Shown piece by piece: positions 1 through 5,466 of a stretch of DNA of 10,803 bases. How positions within the stretch are numbered: position 1 is the first letter of the stretch; each line of letters starts with the position of its first letter. Under the pieces are notes generated by a model that did not search any database, had not been told where the DNA came from, and was given only the letters and a program-made list of their open reading frames with translations. A program made the position numbers and the translations under genes. This DNA is from Solirubrobacteraceae bacterium (lineage in GTDB: Bacteria; Actinomycetota; Thermoleophilia; Solirubrobacterales; Solirubrobacteraceae). The stretch is taken from NCBI GenBank assembly GCA_030447005.1, contig JAUJME010000038.1:1-10803 (forward strand), written 5' to 3'.

Positions 1-1205
1 CGGGCAAGCTCGCCGACCGGATCGTGCTGCCCTCGTTCCTGCTCGCCGGTGCGGTCCTGGCGGCGACGCGGAATCCCACCCGCGCGGCGTCGATCCTCAT
101 CACCGACTTCGCGACCGGCATCCGCGTCTCCGTGCCGACGGCCGTCCTCGCCGCGATGACGAGCGCGGCACAGGCCGGGGTGGTGATCCGGAGTGGACGG
201 GCGCTCGAGCAGCTCGCCGGCGTCGACGCCGTCGTCTTCGACAAGACGGGGACCATCACCGAAGGCAACCCGGCCGTCGTCGGCGTCGAGAGCGTCACCA
301 GCGCGCTTTCGGCCGACGAGATCCTCGCCATCGCGGCGACCGCCGACCAGCGGCTCAGCCACCCCGTCGCCGAGGCGATCGTCCGCTACGCCGCGGCCGC
401 AGGCGTGACGCCGGGGCGCAGAGGCCGGTGGAACTACGACATCGGCCTCGGCGTGCGCGCGGAGATCGGCGGGCAGGAGATCCTGGTGGGGAGCGACCGG
501 CTGCTCGCACGCGAGGGGGTCGACCTGACCCCGGCGGCGCCGTTCTCAGACCGGCAGTCGCGCATCTATGTCGCTGCGGACGGCGCGCTGTGTGGCGTGA
601 TCGCGTACGCGGACCCGATCCGCCGGGAGGCCGAGCACGTCGTCGGCGCGCTCCGCGAGCGCCACGGCATGGAGATCCACCTGCTGACCGGCGACAAGAC
701 GGAGACCGCGCACGCCGTCGGCCGGCGCCTCGGCATCGACGCCGTGAACGTCCACGGCGAGCTGTTCCCCGAGGACAAGGCCGCCGTGCTCCGCCAGCTG
801 CGCGCGCAAGGCCGCCGGGTCGCCTTCGTCGGCGACGGGATCAACGACCTTCCGGCGCTGGCCTACGCCGACGTCTCCGTGTCGTTCGGCGGCGCGACGG
901 CCGTCGCGCGCGAGACGGCCGACGTGGTGCTGATCGAGGACAGCCTGCACGCGCTGCCCGCGGCGGTCGCCGCCTCGCGGCAGGCGATGCGCCTGGTGAA
1001 CCAGAACATCGGCATCGTCGGCGCCGTCAACCTGACGGCGCTGACCGTCGCCACGGCGACCGGGCTGTCGCCGACGACCGCCGCGGTCGTGCACAACGGC
1101 TCCACGGTGGTAGCAGCCCTCAACGGCCTACGGCCACTGCTCGGATCCAACGGGCGCAAACGCCGGGCCGAAGGCGATCGGACACAGGAGACCACGCATG
1201 GGTGA
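1..1205 (+). CDS. Heavy-metal (P1B-like) P-type ATPase, C-terminal part, 5' end outside window
   Basis: Membrane ion pump that uses ATP hydrolysis through a phospho-aspartate intermediate; in this family it usually exports transition metals. The frame is open from base 3 to the TGA at 1203-1205, and residues before the in-frame GTG at 24 continue the protein, so the true start lies off the left edge. Numbered from that GTG, visible parts are a membrane segment (about 2-15), the transport-site helix (about 24-45), DKTGTIT with the phosphorylated Asp73, the HP motif of the nucleotide-binding domain (113-114), TGD (222-224), GDGIND (270-275) and a final helix pair ending HNGSTVVAALNGLR. The oddity is at the transport site: where P1B pumps carry CPC, SPC, TPC or CPH, this one reads FAT (29-31, in TDFATGIRVSVPT), with no Cys or His. 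Substrate is therefore uncertain. The last 8 bases overlap the next gene, suggesting coupled expression. Confidence 0.9.
   Translation, partial: GKLADRIVLPSFLLAGAVLAATRNPTRAASILITDFATGIRVSVPTAVLAAMTSAAQAGVVIRSGRALEQLAGVDAVVFDKTGTITEGNPAVVGVESVTSALSADEILAIAATADQRLSHPVAEAIVRYAAAAGVTPGRRGRWNYDIGLGVRAEIGGQEILVGSDRLLAREGVDLTPAAPFSDRQSRIYVAADGALCGVIAYADPIRREAEHVVGALRERHGMEIHLLTGDKTETAHAVGRRLGIDAVNVHGELFPEDKAAVLRQLRAQGRRVAFVGDGINDLPALAYADVSVSFGGATAVARETADVVLIEDSLHALPAAVAASRQAMRLVNQNIGIVGAVNLTALTVATATGLSPTTAAVVHNGSTVVAALNGLRPLLGSNGRKRRAEGDRTQETTHG
1186..1190 (+). promoter_or_regulatory. Shine-Dalgarno AGGAG for the small protein at 1198
   Basis: AGGAG lies 7 bases before the ATG at 1198, inside the end of the ATPase gene. 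It is one of the clearest ribosome binding sites in the window and supports the small overlapping gene as real and translated. Confidence 0.7.
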
Positions 1206-1452
1206 CAACGGGAAGACGGGCTCGCAGATGTGGAAGGGTGCGCGCCGCGGCGCCGGCTGGGCGCTCGGGGTGGGCGGCGTGATCTCGGCCGCCGCCGTCC
1301 TCCGGGACGGGCCGCGGGACACGGTCAAGGCGATGATGAAGGCCGGGATGCGCGGGCGCGAGGTGGCCGCCGAGGTCTCCGAGCAGGTGCAGGACCTCTA
1401 CGCCGAGGCGCAGGCCGAGCGGTTCCCCGCGCCTGAGGCGGCGGATCGCTGA
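1198..1452 (+). CDS. Small membrane-associated protein, DUF1490/PacL-like, partner of the P-type ATPase
   Basis: 84 residues. It has a short polar start, a Gly/Ala-rich hydrophobic segment (about 17-35) that could be one membrane helix with small-residue packing, and a long amphipathic helix (about 42-75, ending VQDLYAEAQAER). This layout, and its position overlapping a metal P-type ATPase, match the actinobacterial DUF1490/PacL proteins, which scaffold metal-efflux ATPases such as mycobacterial CtpC. In known PacL proteins a His/Asp-rich tail binds metal; here the tail (FPAPEAADR) has no His or Cys, so metal delivery is unlikely and a structural role fits better. The start is well supported: ATG with AGGAG 7 bases upstream. 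The family assignment is from remembered sequence character, not a search. DUF5132-type small proteins, also found beside metal ATPases, are the main alternative. Confidence 0.72.
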   Translation: MGDNGKTGSQMWKGARRGAGWALGVGGVISAAAVLRDGPRDTVKAMMKAGMRGREVAAEVSEQVQDLYAEAQAERFPAPEAADR

Positions 1453-1478
1453 CCGGCGCGCGCCGCGGATGAAGGGAT

Positions 1479-1516
1479 GAGGGGAGGGCCGCCAGGAGGG
1501 TCCGGCCCCCCCCTCT
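1479..1516. terminator. GC-rich hairpin between convergent genes, candidate terminator
   Basis: GAGGGGAGGGCCG (1479-1491) pairs with a downstream CGG, C-run and TC (1503-1516) around an 11-base loop, leaving one internal bulge. It sits between the stop of the small gene at 1452 and the stop of the ZIP gene at 1546, where a terminator for either strand is expected. There is no T-tract, so it is not a textbook intrinsic terminator; T-less hairpins are common in GC-rich Actinobacteria. Confidence 0.5.
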
Positions 1517-1520
1517 GATG

Positions 1521-1536
1521 CCGCCGTGGGGCGGCA
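1521..1536. terminator. Second short hairpin, likely ends the ZIP transcript
   Basis: GCCGCC (1521-1526), loop GTGG, GGCGGC (1531-1536): a perfect 6-bp stem lying 9 bases beyond the ZIP stop codon on the minus strand. Its placement suits minus-strand termination. No T-tract is visible on either side. Confidence 0.4.
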
Positions 1537-1545
1537 AGGCAAGCT

Positions 1546-2724
1546 TCAGGCGGTCACCAGCAGGCCGGTGACGTAGAGCACGGCGACGCCGGTGAGGATC
1601 CCGCCGACGCTGGCCGGGTGCAGCGCCCGGCCGGCCGCGTCGCGGATGGACGGGATGAGCTGAACGATGACCTGGGCGATGGCGCCGATCCCGAGCCCGA
1701 GCAGCAGCCCGGCGACCTCGGCGTTGTAGGCCGATGCGCCGATCACCGCGCCGACGCTGGCCGGCGCGCCGGCGATCAGCCCGAGCATGGCCAGCCGCGC
1801 GAGCCGGGGTCGCTCCTCGCTCAGCGGGGCGACGATCGCCAGGCCCTCGGTCGTGTTGTGCAGCGCGAAGCCGAAGATCAGGAACGTCCCGAGGGCGAGC
1901 GCGCCGACGGCGTACGCGGAGCCGATGGCCAGCCCCTCGCCCAGGTTGTGCAGCCCGATCCCGATGGCGATCATGAGCGCCAGCCGCTCGCCCGAGGCGC
2001 CGCTGCGGCCGGCGGCCTCGCGCCGGGCTCGCAGCGCGCGGTCGAGGGCGGTGAGGCCCAGATAGGCCGCGACGGCGCCGATGATCACCAGCTCGACGCC
2101 GCCGAGCGCGCCGGAGCTCTCGCCGGCGATCTCCGAGCCCTCGAGCCAGGCGTCGACCGCGAGGAAGCCGAGCAGGCCGACCGTGAGGGCCATCAGGAAG
2201 CGGACCCAGCCCGGGTCGATCCGGCGCAGCAGTGGGAGGAACAGCATCCCGAGAATCACGGGGATCACGCCGACGTAGATGCCGATGAGGATCATCAGCC
2301 CGATGAAGCCGCCGCCCGTCTGCGGGGTCGCCACGGCGGCTTCGATCTCGTGCTCGATCGTCGCGCCCGTCGAGGTGAGGAGCGTCACGAGGTAGGGCGA
2401 GTCGGCCTGCCACGGGTAGTCGAGCCGCAGCGTGCGGGTCCCGAGGCGGCCGACCTCGCCGCCGTCGGAGGAGTAGTCGACGTAGGCGTCGTTGACGAAG
2501 ACCTGCGCGACCTGCGCGGCGTCGGGGCCCGCGTTGCGCAGCGTGAGGATGATCTCGCCCGGCCGCAGCTCGGTGCGCTCGACGGCGAGGTCCTCGGCGG
2601 GCGGCCCGGTGCGCTCGCCGAGCGTCGAGCCCCCGAAGGCCAGCAGGGCGACCAGCGCGGCCGCGATCAGCGCGAGCGGGACCAGCGCGAGGGCCCAGGT
2701 GGGCAGCTTTCGGATGGCGTCCAT
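1546..2724 (-). CDS. ZIP-family metal transporter with N-terminal extracytoplasmic domain
   Basis: 392-residue membrane protein. The C-terminal part (about 141-390) carries eight hydrophobic segments and the two metal-site motifs of ZIP carriers: HNLGEG (259-264) and HNTTEG (289-294), in adjacent helices as in ZupT/GufA-type proteins. ZIP proteins move divalent metals (Zn, Mn, Fe), usually into the cytoplasm. Unusually, a first membrane helix (7-30) is followed by about 110 non-membrane residues predicted to be beta-rich (LRPGEIILTLRNAGPDA), resembling CARDB/Ig-like export-side domains. The ATG at 2724 overlaps the oxidase stop as TGATG, and GAGG lies 7 bases before it, so the two genes are translationally coupled. 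Upstream open sequence in this frame is antisense or overlapping coding with no ZIP character and was excluded. Family call firm; metal and direction inferred. Confidence 0.88.
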   Translation of the reverse strand: MDAIRKLPTWALALVPLALIAAALVALLAFGGSTLGERTGPPAEDLAVERTELRPGEIILTLRNAGPDAAQVAQVFVNDAYVDYSSDGGEVGRLGTRTLRLDYPWQADSPYLVTLLTSTGATIEHEIEAAVATPQTGGGFIGLMILIGIYVGVIPVILGMLFLPLLRRIDPGWVRFLMALTVGLLGFLAVDAWLEGSEIAGESSGALGGVELVIIGAVAAYLGLTALDRALRARREAAGRSGASGERLALMIAIGIGLHNLGEGLAIGSAYAVGALALGTFLIFGFALHNTTEGLAIVAPLSEERPRLARLAMLGLIAGAPASVGAVIGASAYNAEVAGLLLGLGIGAIAQVIVQLIPSIRDAAGRALHPASVGGILTGVAVLYVTGLLVTA

Positions 2725-3782
2725 CACGTGACCTCGAAGAAGCCCATCCAGCCGAGCTCGGCGAACTCGGTCTTGTGGGCGTGGAACATGACGCGGCCAC
2801 CCTGGGTGTCGCGGAAGCGCATCTCGAGGATCCCCCGCTGCGCCTGGGTGAGCGCGATCGTGTCGGTGAGCTCTGACGGCTGCAGCGACGTGCCGGTCGG
2901 GAAGTAGTTGAAGAACTGCCCGTGGACGTGGAAGGAGTTGATCGGGTCGTACTCGAGCGCGTTGATCAGGTAGATCCGCACGAGCTCCCCGCGCTTGACC
3001 TTGACCGGCTCGTTGTTGTGGTGGAAGGCGACCGTGTTGACCGCGTAGACCTGGTTGCCCTCGGCGTCGAAGTTCGTGTTGAAGCCGTTCATCACCATCA
3101 CCAGCTCGTCGGCCTCCGGCCGGCCCGCCTTCGGATCGATGATGAACGCGCCGTAGAGGCCGCGGGCGATGTGCTCGGCGAGCGGGCTGACGTGGCAGTG
3201 GTACAGGTGGCAGCCGAACGGCTCGGCGTCGAACTCGTAGACCGTGCTCTTGCCGGGCGCGATGGCGCCGTCGCCCTCCTCGGGGATGCCGTCCATCGCC
3301 GGTGCGTGGAAGCCGTGGAAGTGCATCGTGTGCGGGTGCTCGCTCCCGTTGACGAAGCGGACGCGCAGCTTGTCCCCCTCGCGGCAGCGCAGCGTCGGCC
3401 CAGGGATGCGGCCGTTGAAGGTCCACGCCGGGAACTTCACGCCGGGCGCCACCTCGATCTCCTTGTCGGCGGCGAACACGGTCCATTCGCGCAGCGTCCG
3501 GCCGCTCGCGAGCCTCGTCGTCTTCCCGTAGTCGAAGTCGCGCAGGATGTCGGTGGGGTTGAAGCCGTTCGCGCGGTGATCGACGACGTCGCCGTGCCGG
3601 AAGGTCGGTCCGTTGACCCCCCCGCCGTGATCCATGCCGCCGGGCTTGCGGGTCGCCTGCCCGCCCGCCGCGGACGCGGTGCCGTGCAGCGAGCGGTGCG
3701 GGACGAGCCCGTGAAGGAGGGGGACGGAGGCGGCGGTCGCGCCGAGCGCTCCCAGCGCCTGTCGCCGGTTGAGGCGTTTCAT
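2724..3782 (-). CDS. Tat-exported two-domain multicopper oxidase, type-1 copper in domain 1
   Basis: 352 residues, a laccase-like oxidase expected outside the membrane. The start KRLNRRQALGALGATA is a twin-arginine signal (about 1-40). Domain 1 has HTMHFHGFH (151-159) and HLYHCHVSPLAEH (192-204); domain 2 has FHVHG (284-288) and FHAH (333-336). Together these give all eight histidines for a trinuclear copper site (154, 156, 195, 197, 285, 287, 334, 336). Type-1 copper ligands occur only in domain 1: His151, Cys196, His204, with Leu209 at the axial position. In domain 2 the equivalent positions are Asn282 and Ala335. This is the arrangement called type C among two-domain oxidases; nitrite reductase is unlikely because the trinuclear set is complete and the axial residue is not Met. 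Substrate unknown; metal-ion oxidation (Mn, Fe or Cu) suits the neighbouring ZIP and metal regulator. Start has no strong Shine-Dalgarno. Confidence 0.93.
   Translation of the reverse strand: MKRLNRRQALGALGATAASVPLLHGLVPHRSLHGTASAAGGQATRKPGGMDHGGGVNGPTFRHGDVVDHRANGFNPTDILRDFDYGKTTRLASGRTLREWTVFAADKEIEVAPGVKFPAWTFNGRIPGPTLRCREGDKLRVRFVNGSEHPHTMHFHGFHAPAMDGIPEEGDGAIAPGKSTVYEFDAEPFGCHLYHCHVSPLAEHIARGLYGAFIIDPKAGRPEADELVMVMNGFNTNFDAEGNQVYAVNTVAFHHNNEPVKVKRGELVRIYLINALEYDPINSFHVHGQFFNYFPTGTSLQPSELTDTIALTQAQRGILEMRFRDTQGGRVMFHAHKTEFAELGWMGFFEVT
2732..2735 (-). promoter_or_regulatory. Shine-Dalgarno GAGG for the ZIP gene, inside the oxidase gene
   Basis: On the minus strand GAGG is followed after 7 bases by the ATG at 2724, which shares its A with the oxidase TGA (TGATG). 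This fixes the ZIP start and indicates re-initiation by ribosomes finishing the oxidase. Confidence 0.6.
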
Positions 3783-3815
3783 GATCCGGATTCAAGCACG
3801 GGTATCGTCCGTTCA

Positions 3816-3850
3816 ACAAAGATCGTTTGGGTTCCCCAAAACTATCTTGT
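3816..3850. promoter_or_regulatory. 35-bp symmetric dyad, candidate operator of the DtxR/MntR-type regulator
   Basis: Centred on 3833, an inner perfect arm TTTGGG (3826-3831) / CCCAAA (3835-3840) with a 3-base centre is flanked by symmetric outer ACAA (3816-3819) / TTGT (3847-3850). It lies in the only AT-richer stretch of the window, between the oxidase start and the regulator promoter. It is 34 bases from the oxidase ATG and just upstream of the regulator -35. DtxR-family proteins bind palindromes of about 19 bp or more, so self-recognition is plausible. Binding itself is inference. Confidence 0.6.
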
Positions 3851-3858
3851 GCCACAGC

Positions 3859-3886
3859 TTGACCATGCCTTGGCGACCCCTAGACT
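3859..3886 (+). promoter_or_regulatory. Housekeeping-type promoter of the metal regulator, leaderless transcript predicted
   Basis: TTGACC (3859-3864), a 16-base spacer and TAGACT (3881-3886) make a good sigma70-like promoter. The -10 ends 7 bases before the ATG at 3894, the spacing typical of leaderless actinobacterial mRNAs, and no Shine-Dalgarno precedes that ATG. Transcription should therefore begin at or within a base of the start codon. Confidence 0.65.
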
Positions 3887-3893
3887 CGACGCG

Positions 3894-4652
3894 ATGGCGC
3901 CGACCGACAGTGCGAACCGGTGCTCCGCGACGGTCGAGGACTACGTGAAGGCGATCCTGCGCTCCGCCCGCGGCCCGCGCAGGATCGCGTCCACGACGGG
4001 GGTCGCCGAAGCGCTGGGCATCACGCCCGGCTCGGTCTCGGCGATGTTCAAGCGACTCGCCGATCTACAGCTCGTCATCCACGTCCCGTACCACGGCGTG
4101 ACCCTCACCGGCGACGGCGAGCGACTTGCGTTGCGGATCGTCCGCCGGCACCGGCTGCTCGAGACCTTCCTCGTGCAGACGCTGGGCATGCCGTGGGACC
4201 GGGTGCACCTGGAGGCCGATCGGCTCGAGCATCACCTCTCCGAGGAACTCGAGGAGCGGATCGCCGCGACCCTCGGCGAGCCCACCGTCGATCCTCACGG
4301 CGATCCCATCCCCTCGGCCGATCTCACCATGCCCGTCGACGACACGGTCGCCCTCGTGGAGCTCCAGGCGGGTCAGTCGGGCGAGGTCGCCAGCGTCTCC
4401 GACAGCCACCCCGAGATGCTCCGGTACCTGTCCGACGTCGCGGGGATCGGCCCGGGCACCCGGTTCGCGGTGCAGGACAGGCAGCCGTTCGGCGGCCCGC
4501 TCATCCTGCGCATCGGCTCGCGAGCCGTGGTGCTCGGCGCACCGCTGGCCGGCTCGGTGCAGGTGCGGCTGAGCCGCGCGCCGGCGGCTCCTCAGGCGAT
4601 CGCGCCCGCCGCCACGAGCGACAGCACCAGCGCGCCAAGCGCGATCCGGTAG
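3894..4652 (+). CDS. DtxR/MntR-family metal-dependent transcriptional regulator with C-terminal SH3-like domain
   Basis: 252-residue metal-activated DNA-binding protein. Order: winged helix-turn-helix (about 12-75, with SVSAMFKRLADLQLV and wing PYHGVTLT), dimerisation/metal domain (76-142, ending DPHGDPIP), and a FeoA/SH3-like domain (about 150-226). Against remembered IdeR and MntR sequences, His86, Glu90 and His105 match one metal site. The second site has Asp16 (Met10 in IdeR, Asp8 in MntR), Asp109 (Cys102 in IdeR, Glu99 in MntR), Glu112 and His113. The missing Cys and the Asp at position 16 favour manganese over iron, though Lys19 stands where MntR has Glu11. It probably controls the divergent oxidase-ZIP operon and itself through the dyad at 3816-3850. 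The last ~24 residues are an Ala/Pro/Ser tail that runs antisense into uppP. Start chosen by family N-terminus and promoter spacing. Confidence 0.92.
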   Translation: MAPTDSANRCSATVEDYVKAILRSARGPRRIASTTGVAEALGITPGSVSAMFKRLADLQLVIHVPYHGVTLTGDGERLALRIVRRHRLLETFLVQTLGMPWDRVHLEADRLEHHLSEELEERIAATLGEPTVDPHGDPIPSADLTMPVDDTVALVELQAGQSGEVASVSDSHPEMLRYLSDVAGIGPGTRFAVQDRQPFGGPLILRIGSRAVVLGAPLAGSVQVRLSRAPAAPQAIAPAATSDSTSAPSAIR

Positions 4653-5419
4653 GCGACGAAGATGCCGACCGAGTGGGTCTCGAGGTAGCGCAGCAGCCAG
4701 GCGATGGCCGCGTAGCCGACGACGAAGGAGACGACCGTGGCCAGCGCCACGGCCGCCGCGCTCTCCCCGCCCGCCCCCTCGCCGCCCCCGAGCGCGTCGC
4801 CGAGCTGGTAGAGCCCGCTCGCCAGGACCGCGGGGATGGCGAGCAGGAACGAGAACCGGGCCGCCGCGGCGCGCTCGAGCCCGAGCAGGAGGCCGGCGGT
4901 CATCGTCGCCCCCGAGCGCGACACGCCGGGGATCAGCGCGGCGGACTGCGCGAGGCCGATCAGCACGCCGTCGCGCACGGAGAGGGCGTCGAGGTCGCGC
5001 TCGTGGCGCCCGACGCGGTCGGCGAGCAGCAGCAGGAGGGCGAAGCCGATCAGCACGGAAGCGATGAGGACGAGGTCGCGGCCACCCGTCTCGATCTGGG
5101 CCTGGAACGCGAAGCCGAGCAGCCCGATCGGCACCGTGGCCACGACGATGAACCAGCCCATCCGCACGTCGGGATCGCGGCGCAGCGCCGGGTCGCCCAG
5201 CGCCCGCAGCCACTTCGTCGCGATCCGCCACAGGTCGCGCCGGAAGTAGATGAGGACCGCCGCCTCCGTCCCGAGCTGGGTGACCGCGGTGAACGCCGCG
5301 CCGGGGTCCTCCCAGCCGAGCACGGCCGGCACGATCCGCTGATGGGCGCTCGAGGAGATGGGGAGGAACTCGGTGAGGCCCTGGATGAGGCCGAGCACCA
5401 GCGACTGGAGGAGGCTCAT
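4592..5419 (-). CDS. uppP: Undecaprenyl-diphosphate phosphatase (UppP/BacA)
   Basis: Integral membrane enzyme that dephosphorylates undecaprenyl diphosphate, recycling the lipid carrier for peptidoglycan and other surface polymers. 275 residues, the usual size. The first signature LTEFLPISSSAH (15-26, with Glu17, the Ser triplet and His26) and the second PGVSRSGAT (164-172, with Ser167 and Arg168) are both intact, and several hydrophobic helices follow the family pattern through to the C-terminus. I chose the ATG at 5419 because the protein then begins MSLLQSLVLGLIQG as in homologues; an in-frame GTG at 5431 would add four residues. It follows the GGDEF gene by 46 bases on the same strand, so co-transcription is likely. 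Its 3' end overlaps the convergent regulator by 61 bases. Confidence 0.95.
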   Translation of the reverse strand: MSLLQSLVLGLIQGLTEFLPISSSAHQRIVPAVLGWEDPGAAFTAVTQLGTEAAVLIYFRRDLWRIATKWLRALGDPALRRDPDVRMGWFIVVATVPIGLLGFAFQAQIETGGRDLVLIASVLIGFALLLLLADRVGRHERDLDALSVRDGVLIGLAQSAALIPGVSRSGATMTAGLLLGLERAAAARFSFLLAIPAVLASGLYQLGDALGGGEGAGGESAAAVALATVVSFVVGYAAIAWLLRYLETHSVGIFVAYRIALGALVLSLVAAGAIA

Positions 5420-5442
5420 GCGGCTGGGCACCCTAGCGGCGC

Positions 5443-5466
5443 CCCGGGCCGCGTCCCGGGCCGCGT
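5443..5466. repeat. Tandem duplication of a 12-bp unit between uppP and the GGDEF gene
   Basis: CCCGGGCCGCGT occurs twice head to tail (5443-5454 and 5455-5466), and the next base also matches. The second copy touches the stop codon of the GGDEF gene (5466-5468). Each unit contains the palindrome CCCGGG, so the pair can also fold. It is probably a simple slippage duplication. Confidence 0.7.

Noticed and set aside
2724..3782. Copper nitrite reductase
   Set aside because: All eight trinuclear-site histidines are present and the type-1 axial position is Leu rather than Met, which fits an oxidase.
2727..3855. Long open frame extending the ZIP gene upstream through the oxidase gene
   Set aside because: It is the oxidase read one frame off: Arg/Pro/Gly-rich, with no membrane or ZIP character. 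The TGATG junction and GAGG site fix the ZIP start at 2724.
2922..3893. Open frame extending the regulator upstream by over 300 codons
   Set aside because: It is antisense to the oxidase and crosses the promoter and dyad; family homology begins at the ATG at 3894.
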